The notes beneath the pieces are model-generated. The model searched no databases and was not told the origin of the DNA. It saw only the letters and a list, made by a program, of their open reading frames with translations. The position numbers and the translations under genes are program-made. DNA of 35,203 nt from a virus: IMG/VR virus record IMGVR_UViG_3300045941_000192, positions 1 to 35,203 of that record. The stretch is one strand, 5' to 3'. Shown piece by piece: positions 1 to 6,689 of this stretch (position 1 is the stretch's first letter; each line of letters opens with the position of its first letter).

Positions 1-101
1 GCCGCACGCGCGAACCTCCGGAGTGGTTCCGGGGCTCGGGCGCGCCAGCGATTTTGATCCCCCTCCCCCCCCGATCGAACGCGTGCCAACATGATCGCTC
101 G
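1..101. repeat. Terminal direct repeat (circular closure), left copy
   Basis: The first 101 bases are identical to the last 101 (35103-35203). This is what an assembler leaves when a circular or circularly permuted molecule closes on itself, giving a unit genome of about 35,102 bp. It could also be a real terminal redundancy. The repeat lies in the roughly 190-bp non-coding gap between the packaging HNH gene and the small terminase gene, where a cos or pac site would be expected. Confidence 0.9.
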
Positions 102-110
102 CGCAAATCT

Positions 111-488
111 TCACCGGCGCACCGAGTACGTGATTGCCTTCGCCGCGTTGCAGCCGCGACACAGCGACTGAAAGTTCGCCGGGTCGAGCCGCTCGCCGCC
201 CTCACGGAGCGCGACGATGTGGTCGGTGACGGCCGCCCGCCGACGCTCTCCGCGTTGCGCGCAGCGGGAGTGCTCGGTGTGCAGGCGGCCGTCTCCCCGC
301 TGCCCGCACCAGGGGAACCGGCGCAGCCACGCCCGTGACACCCTGGCCCAGACCACATCGTAGCCACGCGCCGCGGCGGTCCCGCGCGCCAGGTCCTGCC
401 GGCGCTGGCACCGACGGCACGGGCCTGGACCGGACGTCAGCCGGCCACAGTGTGGGGTGGGGCACGTCCGCTGCGGGGCGCTGGGCAC
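111..488 (-). CDS. Packaging-associated HNH endonuclease
   Basis: A 125-aa HNH nuclease. It has an N-terminal pair of Cys motifs (CPTPHC and CRRC), a central ARGYDVVWARVSRAWL segment typical of phage HNH proteins, and then the His-Asn-His core: TDHIVAL, and ANFQSLCRGCNAAK with its zinc CxxC. In HK97-like phages an HNH protein next to the terminase genes is needed for cleavage at cos. After circularisation this gene lies just upstream of small terminase and is read in the same direction. The start is a GTG directly after the stop of the upstream gene (TGA|GTG). Confidence 0.85.
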   Translation of the reverse strand: MPSAPQRTCPTPHCGRLTSGPGPCRRCQRRQDLARGTAAARGYDVVWARVSRAWLRRFPWCGQRGDGRLHTEHSRCAQRGERRRAAVTDHIVALREGGERLDPANFQSLCRGCNAAKAITYSVRR

Positions 489-824
489 TCAGGCGTCCTC
501 CCGACCTTCCTCGACTCCAGGCTTCAGTACCGCCGCGATGCGGTGGAGCAGTGGCACCTTGCCCCAGCCGCCCAGGTCGCGCCCCGTTTGGTCGATCAGT
601 ACCAGGCGGTCGGCCTTCTCACCAGCGCCGTTGACCATCAAGTCATCGACGATCTTCTGTGCGAGCCTGTAGGCCATCGTCGCCGACACGTCGTCGGCGT
701 CTTCAGGAAACAGGACCTTCTTCGCCTGAATGCACTCGGGACAGAAGATAACGCCGCGAATCACCGAGTCGTCCGGGAGTTCGGAACTGACCGACTTGCC
801 GCAGAACGAACAGCAATACCGCAT
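489..824 (-). CDS. Zinc-finger protein with duplicated DLGGWGK domain
   Basis: A 111-aa protein of unknown function. The N-terminus is a four-Cys zinc finger (CCSFCGK ... FCPEC). The C-terminal half contains LAQKIVDDL, ADRLVL and GRDLGGWGKVPLLHR, which closely matches the 70-aa protein encoded at 12744-12956 on the other strand, so this genome holds two copies of the domain. The ATG overlaps the upstream stop as TGATG, indicating translational coupling in the late part of the leftward operon. I chose the internal Met because of that overlap. Confidence 0.75.
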   Translation of the reverse strand: MRYCCSFCGKSVSSELPDDSVIRGVIFCPECIQAKKVLFPEDADDVSATMAYRLAQKIVDDLMVNGAGEKADRLVLIDQTGRDLGGWGKVPLLHRIAAVLKPGVEEGREDA

Positions 825-1024
825 CAGTGAATCCGGGCGGATGCGCCGCAGGTGCGGCACTGCACCCGCGGGTTCAGCTGGCCGCAGTACGGACAGCGCG
901 GTGTGAGGATGAGGAACATCCGTTCAGCGTCACCGACATGCGTGACCTCCACGACACGGAGAGAGGCGCCGACCTCGAGCTCGAGGGCTCGGACCGTGGT
1001 GGCCGTGACACGCGCGGCCTTCAC
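824..1024 (-). CDS. Small zinc-ribbon protein
   Basis: A 66-aa protein. The C-terminal zinc ribbon has two CxxC pairs (CPYCGQLNP and CRTCGAS), after a beta-rich stretch with the segment GASLRVVEVTHVGDAERMF. The GTG start overlaps the upstream stop (GTGA) and has GAAGG about 7 nt before it, so it is preferred over an ATG at 1045. Function unknown; small four-Cys proteins are common in phage accessory operons. Confidence 0.65.
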   Translation of the reverse strand: MKAARVTATTVRALELEVGASLRVVEVTHVGDAERMFLILTPRCPYCGQLNPRVQCRTCGASARIH

Positions 1025-1239
1025 GGCTGCACCTTCAACCGGCATCCCTGATCGAGCACGAGGCAGCGGTTGTTCGGCCAGACCTTCTGCAGCTGGTCGC
1101 GAAGGATCGCCCGTGCCTGCAGCGTCAGCCGCTCGTCGCACTCGACGATGATCACTGAGGCCGGCGTCACGTCCGCGCGGCTGATCCGCGCCACGGCCGG
1201 TAGCGCGGTCAGCGCCTGGATCGCTTCCCGGCGGGTCAT
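1021..1239 (-). CDS. Small conserved phage protein, unknown function
   Basis: A 72-aa protein. The N-terminus MTRREAIQALTALPAVARI looks superficially like a twin-arginine signal. The rest (SVIIVECDERLTLQARAIL ... NNRCLVLDQG) is a compact alpha/beta unit of a type seen in tailed-phage accessory regions. The ATG overlaps the upstream stop (TGATG); a GTG one codon earlier is an alternative. Whether the twin arginines are functional cannot be judged from sequence. Unknown function. Confidence 0.65.
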   Translation of the reverse strand: MTRREAIQALTALPAVARISRADVTPASVIIVECDERLTLQARAILRDQLQKVWPNNRCLVLDQGCRLKVQP

Positions 1240-1394
1240 CACAGCAGCCCGAAGAACCGCGCCAGGTAGAGGACCAGCGCGATGATGATGACCACCCGGA
1301 TGATCGTTTTCATCGGCGCCGGCATCGGGAGGTACGTCTCGACCAGATACCAGAGCAGACCGATGATGATCAGCGTGATGATGAGCGTGATCAT
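1239..1394 (-). CDS. Two-TM small membrane protein (Thivi_2564-like)
   Basis: A 51-aa protein made almost entirely of two hydrophobic segments (residues about 1-18 and 27-50) separated by a short loop around YLPMPAPMK. This matches the pattern of the Thivi_2564-type small membrane proteins. The start is set by a very strong ribosome-binding site (GGAGGCAAGA before ATG). With the neighbouring one-TM protein it is a possible lysis-related membrane protein, but nothing in the sequence proves a holin role. Confidence 0.65.
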   Translation of the reverse strand: MITLIITLIIIGLLWYLVETYLPMPAPMKTIIRVVIIIALVLYLARFFGLL

Positions 1395-1449
1395 TCTTGC
1401 CTCCTGCTCCCGCTCCTCGAACGTCAACGCGAAGGACTCCTCCTCCGTG

Positions 1450-1599
1450 TCAAGGACGCCGCTCCTCGTCCCACCAATCCGGCTTGGGCCGCAGCCGATC
1501 CTCGTCGTCGCGCAGCGACGCCCCGGCGCTCATGACGGCGTAGAGCACGAGGCCGAACACTGTCACGATGCCGATCGAGACGGCCACGAGCCAGGTCAT
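1450..1599 (-). CDS. Small single-TM protein
   Basis: A 49-aa protein with one N-terminal transmembrane helix (about residues 3-24, WLVAVSIGIVTVFGLVLYAV) and a charged C-terminal tail ending DWWDEERRP. It overlaps the upstream gene by ATGA. The location next to another tiny membrane protein and the topology would fit a holin or antiholin, but no family is recognised. Confidence 0.55.
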   Translation of the reverse strand: MTWLVAVSIGIVTVFGLVLYAVMSAGASLRDDEDRLRPKPDWWDEERRP

Positions 1600-1850
1600 G
1601 GCGTGAACCGCCGGCGCTTCCCGCAGCGGCACCAGTCGCCGACCTGGGCGCCCGGCGGCCACACGTGCGTCGTCCCGGCATCACCGCTCGGGTCGCAGAC
1701 CCTCGGCGCGGCGGGGACACTCCGCTCGGTGTCGGCTGACACCGACGTGTGGTCAGCAGGCCGCCGCTCGAGATACGGCGTGAGGTCGGGGCGATTCAGC
1801 GCGGCCCGCTGCGCGGCGCGCTGCCGCACGCGGCGGCGAATGAAGACCAT
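1596..1850 (-). CDS. Small protein with GAQVGDWCxCGKRRRFTP motif (copy A)
   Basis: An 84-aa protein with a basic N-terminus (MVFIRRRVRQRAAQRAA), a variable linker and a conserved C-terminus with GDAGTTHVWPPGAQVGDWCR and then CGKRRRFTP. The C-terminal motif recurs in the protein at 32460-32705, which is read in the opposite direction 31 kb away. DNA identity over about 50 nt there is around 46/50 by eye. The ATG overlaps the upstream stop (TGATG). Unknown function; the paired Cys residues and basic tail suggest a small zinc-binding or nucleic-acid-binding protein. Confidence 0.7.
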   Translation of the reverse strand: MVFIRRRVRQRAAQRAALNRPDLTPYLERRPADHTSVSADTERSVPAAPRVCDPSGDAGTTHVWPPGAQVGDWCRCGKRRRFTP

Positions 1851-2113
1851 CAGCCTGCCTCCCGACAACGACCTGGGTACACCGGCGCCAACCGGGCGCG
1901 CTGCTCGACATACGTCGGCTGCCAGTGTTCGGCCAACGGGTACTGCCCAAAGCCGGCAATGATCTCGACGCCGCACTCGACGCATTCCCAGAGATCAGCG
2001 TCCCAGAGTTTGTAGGGCGAGCCATCCTCGAGTAGCTCTTCGACGGTGACACTGTTCTGCCTCGGCCGCATGAATCGGCCACAGCCGCACAGGTAATTCG
2101 AGGCGGTCGGCAT
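1850..2113 (-). CDS. Zinc-ribbon phage protein
   Basis: An 87-aa protein with a CxC pair near the N-terminus (LCGCGRFMRP) and a second pair ECVECGVEI, spaced as a zinc ribbon around the segment VEELLEDGSPYKLWDADLW. The C-terminal part (AEHWQPTYVEQRA) is hydrophilic. It is coupled at both ends by TGATG overlaps. Similar zinc-ribbon proteins are frequent in temperate phage accessory regions, but I know no assigned function. Confidence 0.65.
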   Translation of the reverse strand: MPTASNYLCGCGRFMRPRQNSVTVEELLEDGSPYKLWDADLWECVECGVEIIAGFGQYPLAEHWQPTYVEQRARLAPVYPGRCREAG

Positions 2114-2301
2114 CAGCGATACCTCGCGAGCAGGTCATGTGCCGCCTGCCGCAGTTTCGTCGCCACGGCCCGGATCGTCTCCCGGTCCTCGGCCTCGAGC
2201 CGCAGTTCGTAGTCGTTGGCCACCCAGTCGAGCGTCTCGGCGCGCGACACCAGCACGGCGTGCCGGCGCTCCCAGGATTCGAGCGGCTCGAGAGTGGTCA
2301 T
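2113..2301 (-). CDS. Small helical protein, unknown
   Basis: A 62-aa, mainly alpha-helical, charged protein (RAETLDWVANDYELRLEAED, then TIRAVATKLRQAAHDLLARYR). The start ATG has little spacing from the preceding gene's stop at 2306, and its stop overlaps the downstream start as TGATG. No recognisable family. The helical repeats could mediate oligomerisation. Confidence 0.55.
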   Translation of the reverse strand: MTTLEPLESWERRHAVLVSRAETLDWVANDYELRLEAEDRETIRAVATKLRQAAHDLLARYR

Positions 2302-2305
2302 CGCG

Positions 2306-2941
2306 TTACTTCGGCTCCACGTCGAAGGTTTCCCAGGCGCCGGCGCTCTCGCGATCGGCCGCGACCGAGTAGGCCTCGTCATCGAGGGCGACCACATACC
2401 GCCCGCGCCAGGTGCGCAGCGCGATGCGCGACGGGAACCCGCTGCTACTGCCGCTATTGGCTTGCAGCGCCGCCACGTCGGCCTGCAATTGCGCCACGAC
2501 CGCTTGCAGATCGGAAAACGCGCCCGCGGTCGGCACGGTCACGAGATCCCCGCTGGGGTCAGGACCTGGCGCCGGCGCGTCGTTGTAGGGCACGACCCAC
2601 TCGCTGATGCTGCGAATATCTTTCTCGCTCCAGGCTGGTCCGGGCGGCGTGCGCGCCCCGCCTTCGGGGGGCGGCGCGCCTTCGGCATTGGCGATCATGT
2701 CGACGACTTGACCGCTCCCGTTGCCGAGGTCATATAACCAGACATCCGCCGCCCGGTTCTCGACCTGGGCCCCGCCGGTCTTGATCAGCAGCCCCCAGCG
2801 CGGATCCTGCCGGCGGATCTGCACGCAGCCATCGTTGCAGGCCCAAAACGAATTCGCCCGCGTCTCCTCCTCATCGCCGACGATGCGCAGGCGTGGCCCG
2901 ACCACGTCGCAGACGAACTGGTACTCGTTGGGAACGCTCAT
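2306..2941 (-). CDS. Coiled-coil protein with C-terminal fascin-like domain
   Basis: A 211-aa protein. Residues about 1-130 form an uncharacterised N-terminal domain (VVGPRLRIVGDEEET, KTGGAQVENRAADVW). A proline-rich linker leads into a short coiled coil (FSDLQAVVAQLQADVAALQA). The last 45 residues (IALRTWRGRYVVALDD ... WETFDVEP) have the repeat signature of fascin/beta-trefoil domains, which bind carbohydrate or other ligands. The trimeric-looking coiled coil and lectin-like end resemble a virion decoration or fibre tip, but the gene is far from the tail operon. ATG chosen at MSVPNEYQF, preceded by GAGGCGAGC. Confidence 0.65.
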   Translation of the reverse strand: MSVPNEYQFVCDVVGPRLRIVGDEEETRANSFWACNDGCVQIRRQDPRWGLLIKTGGAQVENRAADVWLYDLGNGSGQVVDMIANAEGAPPPEGGARTPPGPAWSEKDIRSISEWVVPYNDAPAPGPDPSGDLVTVPTAGAFSDLQAVVAQLQADVAALQANSGSSSGFPSRIALRTWRGRYVVALDDEAYSVAADRESAGAWETFDVEPK

Positions 2942-3168
2942 GCTCGCCTCCTCGCGGTTTGAAGAAAGCCCGACTCCTGCACGAACTCTGCAAGCTCCCG
3001 GCGCCCGGGCACATTCCGCATCGCGCGATCCAGCGGGACGCACGCCGTGCAGACGGTGCGCTCGCGATTAGCCCACCCGCAACCCATCGCACACGGCTCC
3101 CAGTCCGTGCACCGGCACCACCGGCAGCGCCCCGGCGTCTGCGTCAGGTAGATCGCATAGGACTTCAT
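2938..3168 (-). CDS. Zinc-binding phage protein (CRWCxCTDxxPC type)
   Basis: A 76-aa protein with a dense cysteine cluster, GRCRWCRCTDWEPCAMGCGW followed by TVCTAC. This cluster is a familiar zinc-binding module in small phage and prophage proteins. The C-terminal helix (GRRELAEFVQESGFLQTARRR) is basic. The start ATG is preceded by GAGGAGATCTTC. The stop overlaps the start of the next gene. Function not established. Confidence 0.65.
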   Translation of the reverse strand: MKSYAIYLTQTPGRCRWCRCTDWEPCAMGCGWANRERTVCTACVPLDRAMRNVPGRRELAEFVQESGFLQTARRRA

Positions 3169-3273
3169 GAAGATCTCCTCGCGCCCATGGACGTCAGGCC
3201 CTCGCCGCCACTCCACACGCATTCGAAGTCGTCCGCGGGTGGTGGACTGTACCGCTGAATCCGTGCGCACAGG

Positions 3274-3711
3274 TCAAGGCGCCTCCTTCGCCGGCGTGCC
3301 GGTCAGGGCGATACGCCGCGAGGCGGTCGCGCCCGTGCTGGTGAGCACGCCGGCGTCCTCGAGTGGCGCCACGGTGGCGCGAAGTCGGTGCCGGCTGATG
3401 TTCAGTCTCTCGGCCAGGTCGGCGGGTGACATCGGTCCTCTGGCAAGTGCGGTACGGATGGCGTTGAATGTGGCCTCGTGTCCGTTGCTGGTCGCCGCCG
3501 GCATCGGGTGACGGCCGCGGCGGCCAAGCGCACGCGGCAGATGAAACAACTCGCGCATCGTCGCGATCGCCTCGTCCAGCTTGGCGAGCCGCGCGGACAG
3601 ATGCACGCGCTCGGCCTCCAGCTCGGCGATCGCTTGTCCGATGTGATTGCGAGGGGAAGTCGGCATCAGCTTTGCGCCTGCCTGCCTGCCTGCCTGCCTG
3701 CGTCTCTTCAT
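3274..3711 (-). CDS. Winged-helix regulator with tetranucleotide repeat at its start
   Basis: A 145-aa protein. Residues about 15-50 form a coiled coil (IAELEAERVHLSARLAKLDE). Residues about 80-140 form a winged helix-turn-helix (FNAIRTALARGPMSPADLAE, then LNISRHRLRATVAPLEDAGV). The first 16 codons (MKRRRQAGRQAGAKLM) are encoded by six tandem CCTG/CAGG units at 3677-3700, so gain or loss of a unit would shift the frame. A second possible start, MPTSPRNHI at 3666, lies after the repeat and would escape that. The upstream site GTGAGGCC favours the 3711 start. Probably a transcription regulator; target unknown. Confidence 0.65.
   Translation of the reverse strand: MKRRRQAGRQAGAKLMPTSPRNHIGQAIAELEAERVHLSARLAKLDEAIATMRELFHLPRALGRRGRHPMPAATSNGHEATFNAIRTALARGPMSPADLAERLNISRHRLRATVAPLEDAGVLTSTGATASRRIALTGTPAKEAP
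3677..3700. repeat. Tetranucleotide repeat (CCTG)6
   Basis: Six perfect tandem copies of CCTG (read CAGG on the coding strand) inside the 5' end of the winged-helix gene, encoding an alternating RQAG pattern. Tetranucleotide tracts near gene starts are classic slipped-strand phase-variation elements. Here the tract would also vary the spacing of AGG Shine-Dalgarno-like elements before the alternative ATG at 3666. Confidence 0.9.
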
Positions 3712-3740
3712 GGCCTCACACCGCCTTTCGGTGGATGCGC

Positions 3741-4019
3741 CTAATTCTTCTGCGCATAGCTGCGATGTAACGCGATCACGGTCTGTACGACGGCGCGCAA
3801 TGTCTCGACGTGGTAGTGCTCCAGATCCGCGAGCATGAAGCCGCGCAGGCGCTGCGCCGGCGTCACGATGCACACGCCGCCGCACGCCAGGCAGATCACC
3901 AGATCCCCCGGCACCGGCGACCCGAGCGCCGCGCTCGCCTGCACCGTACCCGTGCAGTCGCACAGCGGGCACGGCATCGACGACAACGGGATCGCGCGGG
4001 CGGGATCGGACAGGCTCAC
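3741..4019 (-). CDS. Small zinc-finger protein, unknown
   Basis: A 92-aa protein with two CxxC pairs (MPCPLCDCTGTV and VICLACGGVC) in the arrangement of a DnaJ-type or treble-clef zinc finger. A C-terminal helix (LADLEHYHVETLRAVVQTVI) follows. The GTG start overlaps the upstream stop (GTGA). An internal ATG at MPCPLCD (3977) is the alternative. It lies next to replication genes, so a role in early DNA transactions is possible but unproven. Confidence 0.6.
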   Translation of the reverse strand: MSLSDPARAIPLSSMPCPLCDCTGTVQASAALGSPVPGDLVICLACGGVCIVTPAQRLRGFMLADLEHYHVETLRAVVQTVIALHRSYAQKN

Positions 4020-4402
4020 GGCCGCGGTCCCCACCGTTTCACCAACGCGGCTTCGACGGCTGAGAGCACGGCGCTCAGTTCCTCAGGCCTTGGGTACGCA
4101 CGGCGCTCTCGAGTAATGCGGCATTTGATGCGCTCTTTCCACTCGGCATCGTCGATGCTGCGCTCCTGCTCGAGGATGTGCCGAGCGATGGCGCACAGTG
4201 CTGCGAACGTGAGCCGGTTTCGGGTCTGCATTCGTCCGTTTGCGAAGCCCGTCGCGCGCAGCGCGGCGGTGATACCACTGACGTACGGATCACCCAGAAG
4301 ATCGAAGAGGCTTGTTGCCTGTACGTACGCCGTACCCGGATTGGGAGATTGGGAGAGACGCGCGCGCGCGCGCGTCTCCCGCTGTACGCGCGTACACCTC
4401 AC
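4016..4402 (-). CDS. Hypothetical protein downstream of O-like replication gene
   Basis: A 128-aa protein not recognised. The first 20 residues (TRVQRETRARARLSQS) are encoded across the GAGA(CG)8TCTC palindrome at 4355-4378. The rest is helical, with SLFDLLGDPYVSGITAALRA and AALCAIARHILEQERSIDDA. The GTG start overlaps the stop of the O-like gene (GTGA). By position, directly after a replication initiator, a helicase-loader-type role is conceivable, but no motif supports it. The true start could lie downstream of the palindrome. Confidence 0.5.
   Translation of the reverse strand: MRCTRVQRETRARARLSQSPNPGTAYVQATSLFDLLGDPYVSGITAALRATGFANGRMQTRNRLTFAALCAIARHILEQERSIDDAEWKERIKCRITRERRAYPRPEELSAVLSAVEAALVKRWGPRP
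4355..4378. other. Perfect palindrome GAGA(CG)8TCTC with neighbouring palindromes
   Basis: A 24-nt perfect palindrome built on eight CG dinucleotides. A second perfect palindrome, TGTACGCGCGTACA, lies at 4383-4396, with further GTACGTAC elements at about 4320-4330. The cluster sits at the junction between the O-like gene and the next gene. In lambdoid phages the origin lies within or beside the O gene, so this is a candidate replication origin or cruciform/Z-DNA-forming control element. Confidence 0.6.
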
Positions 4403-4770
4403 GTACGCCCTCCGTTCCGCGCGGCGCGATAGGCCGCCACCCGCGCCTGTTCAGCTCGCCGCTTCTCCTTGATGGCACGAGCCTTATCGTTGAAATCGTG
4501 GAAGTCATGGATGCGGTACCCGCCCTTCACGCGATGCCACAACTTGACCCGGCGATCCGAAAGCGAATTCGCCAACGCTTCGCCTCGCGAACTGATCGCG
4601 GATCCGGTCACGAACTTGTGCGTGATGTACCCGTCGGTCAGAAAATGGCGGCTGTGGCCGAGCGCCGCGACGTAGAGCGCGAGCACCTCCGCGAGCCCGG
4701 TTTCGCCCCCGACGATCTCGGCCGCGCGCAGCAGCTTCGGGTGCGTCGCAATCGTGTCGACGAGCTTCAC
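4399..4770 (-). CDS. Phage replication protein, O/DnaD-like N-terminal domain
   Basis: A 123-aa protein. It resembles the N-terminal helix-turn-helix domain of phage replication initiators: LLRAAEIVGGETGLAEVLAL, then TDGYITHKFV, and finally the characteristic VKGGYRIHDFHDFNDKAR before a basic tail (KEKRRAEQARVAAYRAAR). In these families the wHTH recognises the origin and the C-terminus recruits host helicase. Here the C-terminus is short. The GTG start is preceded by GAGGACGTCCC. No DNA polymerase or helicase is seen, so host enzymes are presumably used. Confidence 0.6.
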   Translation of the reverse strand: MKLVDTIATHPKLLRAAEIVGGETGLAEVLALYVAALGHSRHFLTDGYITHKFVTGSAISSRGEALANSLSDRRVKLWHRVKGGYRIHDFHDFNDKARAIKEKRRAEQARVAAYRAARNGGRT

Positions 4771-4779
4771 GGGACGTCC

Positions 4780-5043
4780 TCATTCGCCGGTATCTGCCAC
4801 CTCTCGCCCGTTGCCGCCCGCAGCGCCGTCGTGCAGCCGAAACGCCCCCGATCGGGCGCGCGTGCTCGGCGCGCTCGAGAGCAGGATCTCGACACAATGC
4901 AGGACGCGCGTGCGCGCGGCATCGTCGGGGAGTTCGAGCAGGATCCCCATCGTCACGACGTACGCCCGCATTTCCGGATCGTCGAGGGCGCGGGTGATCG
5001 CGTCGCCTTCGTTCCGGTCCTTCACCTGGATGCTGACTTTCAT
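4780..5043 (-). CDS. Hypothetical early protein
   Basis: An 87-aa protein beginning MKVSIQVKDRNEGDAITRAL, with a beta-strand/helix start and an acidic middle (LDDPEMRAYVVTMGILLELP). A helix with one Cys follows (RTRVLHCVEILL) and then a glycine-rich tail. ATGA overlap with the upstream Sak4-like gene shows translational coupling. It is unrecognised; location suggests a recombination or replication accessory role. A long overlapping reading frame at 4780-5706 shares its 3' end but is not a gene. Confidence 0.65.
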   Translation of the reverse strand: MKVSIQVKDRNEGDAITRALDDPEMRAYVVTMGILLELPDDAARTRVLHCVEILLSSAPSTRARSGAFRLHDGAAGGNGREVADTGE

Positions 5044-6005
5044 CGGGTCACCTCTTCCTCTTTCGTCTTGCGGCCGCTGAATTTCGAGAGCCGCGCATCG
5101 TACGCGGCCCGCAGGGCGGCGAGTTGCTTGGGCGACAGGCCGTCCGCCGCGGTCTTTAAGCGGTTGCCCACCAGTCGGAGCTCGGTCTTCGTCCGCGCCG
5201 CGAGCATCTGACGCAACCAGTCCTGCTCGGCGTCCGACGCGGACGGCGAGGGCGCGGAGCCGCCGCGCGCCCAGGCGGCAAGCTGGACCCCGGAGGCCTC
5301 GGTGATCGGGACATCGAGCGCGAAAAGCCCGCGATGCTGCTGCTGCAGCTTGATCGGCAGCGGGACGCCCGGCCGATCCGGTAAAAGCAGGAAGGACGCG
5401 GTCAACTCGTAGGGGAGATTCTTCTCGGCGATCGGGATCCAGCCATGCAGCCCCGTCAGCGACTGCTTCTCGCGGATCTCCATCTTGCCGCCCTCGCCGC
5501 GGACCATCTCGATCTTCGGCTCGGCGCGGAAGCAGAGGATCAAATGCGCGCGCACTTGGAGCAGCCGCTGCACCATCTGCTTGTGCGCCATCTTGGGCTT
5601 GATCCAGCTGGCCATCTTGACGGCCTCGCGCCGCTTCGCATCGGTGCCGGCCATCCGATCGAGCTCGGCCTCTTGCCAGTCGAGGATCCCACCGTCGCCC
5701 GCCCATTCGTGGCTCATGCTGTCGACGACGATCACGGGATATTTCGCAGCGTCGGCCGCGGCGATCGCGTCGGCGTAGCGCTCCGGCGTGAACGGCGGCG
5801 TGAGATCGCCGTGGTCGAAGCGGAACTGATCGGCGTAGTGCTTGGCGCGGCCAGCTTCGGTGTCGATGACGGCGAACGGCCGATCGCCGGCGATCCCTTT
5901 CGCGAGCCGCATGGCCGTGAAGGTCTTGCCGCCGCCGCTCGGGCCCGAGAGCCCAATCAGGAGTCCGACGTTCTCGCGCGTTGCGGGACGGAAGGTGAAG
6001 GCCAT
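5040..6005 (-). CDS. Sak4-like RecA-fold ATPase (recombination)
   Basis: A 321-aa AAA/RecA-fold ATPase. Walker A is GPSGGGKT at residues 21-28. A Walker B-like strand (PVIVVDSMSHEW) lies near residue 90. The segment after it (AHKQMVQRLLQVRAHLILCF) matches phage Sak4-type nucleotide-binding proteins, which act as single-strand annealing or RecA-like recombinases. It sits three to four genes downstream of a RecE-like exonuclease, forming a typical exonuclease/annealase module. The ATG at MAFTFRPATREN overlaps the upstream stop (TGATG), so the longer 6038 start is rejected. Confidence 0.8.
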   Translation of the reverse strand: MAFTFRPATRENVGLLIGLSGPSGGGKTFTAMRLAKGIAGDRPFAVIDTEAGRAKHYADQFRFDHGDLTPPFTPERYADAIAAADAAKYPVIVVDSMSHEWAGDGGILDWQEAELDRMAGTDAKRREAVKMASWIKPKMAHKQMVQRLLQVRAHLILCFRAEPKIEMVRGEGGKMEIREKQSLTGLHGWIPIAEKNLPYELTASFLLLPDRPGVPLPIKLQQQHRGLFALDVPITEASGVQLAAWARGGSAPSPSASDAEQDWLRQMLAARTKTELRLVGNRLKTAADGLSPKQLAALRAAYDARLSKFSGRKTKEEEVTR

Positions 6006-6211
6006 CACTTGTCCCTGGCGGATCGTTCCTGCTTCCATTGGATCAAGGCCTCGAGCGCGTCCTCTGGCGAGACCTCGCCAACCGCGCCGGCTAAGGCATC
6101 GGCGGTGGCGGCGGTCTCAGCGTTGTCGATGTGTGGCGCCGCCAGTTCTCGAAACCGGATCCTGGCGCCCGCATACATGCCTCGCATGAGGGTGATGTAG
6201 TCGTTCGTCAT
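6005..6211 (-). CDS. Small early protein, unknown
   Basis: A 68-aa helical protein (MTNDYITLMRGMYAGARIRF, then ALAGAVGEVSPEDALEALIQ). It is coupled by short overlaps to genes on both sides between the exonuclease and the Sak4-like ATPase. No known family. The conserved-operon position suggests an accessory role in recombination. Confidence 0.6.
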   Translation of the reverse strand: MTNDYITLMRGMYAGARIRFRELAAPHIDNAETAATADALAGAVGEVSPEDALEALIQWKQERSARDK

Positions 6212-6423
6212 GACTCGTCGGCGACGAAGAACCGACGCCGGGGCTCCAAGAGTTCGGCCTCAATGGCGCTGCACTCGTCCTCGACCGCGCGCTGGATCGC
6301 CTCAGCCGCGCGCTGGACGTACTCCAGGCGCTGGGCCTCCGTCACATGGACATCCGCATCCGCGACGATATCCTCGACGAAATCCGCCGCCAGGTCGTAG
6401 ACGTTCGGATCGACGGGACTCAT
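6208..6423 (-). CDS. Small acidic helical protein
   Basis: A 71-aa acidic protein (VYDLAADFVEDIVADADVHV, QRLEYVQRAAEAIQRAVEDE). The start ATG at MSPVDPNV is preceded by GAGGACTTCC and overlaps the upstream DUF3850 gene's stop. Acidity and size would fit a DNA mimic or an adaptor, but nothing more specific can be said. Confidence 0.6.
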   Translation of the reverse strand: MSPVDPNVYDLAADFVEDIVADADVHVTEAQRLEYVQRAAEAIQRAVEDECSAIEAELLEPRRRFFVADES

Positions 6424-6689
6424 GGAAGGAAGTCCTCCTCGGTTTCTCGCAACCGAATACTCATCACCACATAGCCCTCGCCCAGCCCTGGCCATGCGCC
6501 CGCCAGGAGATACGGCACGTCGACCACGCACGCGCGGCCCGTGTAGTCCTCACGCGTCGGATTCCACTCGCGAAGCCACAGTTGATCGCCCGCTCGATAT
6601 CCGCGATCGTCCTGGCGAATCTCAAACGTCTTCTCGCCGGTGATGACGTGCGCGTAGAAATCAGGCCAGCTTTTCAACTCGTGCTTCAT
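6420..6689 (-). CDS. DUF3850 (ASCH/PUA-like) protein
   Basis: An 89-aa protein that fits the DUF3850 family: start MKHELKSWPDFYAHVITGEK, then TFEIRQDDRGYRAGDQLWLR, and the end strand GYVVMSIRL. These proteins have the ASCH/PUA beta-barrel fold associated with RNA or modified-base binding and are common in phage early operons. Start chosen at MKHELK by family alignment and ATGA overlap with the upstream gene. Confidence 0.85.
   Translation of the reverse strand: MKHELKSWPDFYAHVITGEKTFEIRQDDRGYRAGDQLWLREWNPTREDYTGRACVVDVPYLLAGAWPGLGEGYVVMSIRLRETEEDFLP

Noticed and set aside
2645-2685. GC-rich hairpin as a terminator
   Set aside because: The stem is strong but lies inside the coding sequence of the fascin-like protein gene (Pro/Gly-rich linker) and lacks a T run.
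4780-5706. 308-aa minus-strand ORF
   Set aside because: Its first two thirds are an out-of-frame reading of the Sak4-like gene; only the last 87 codons (from 5043) are a real gene.
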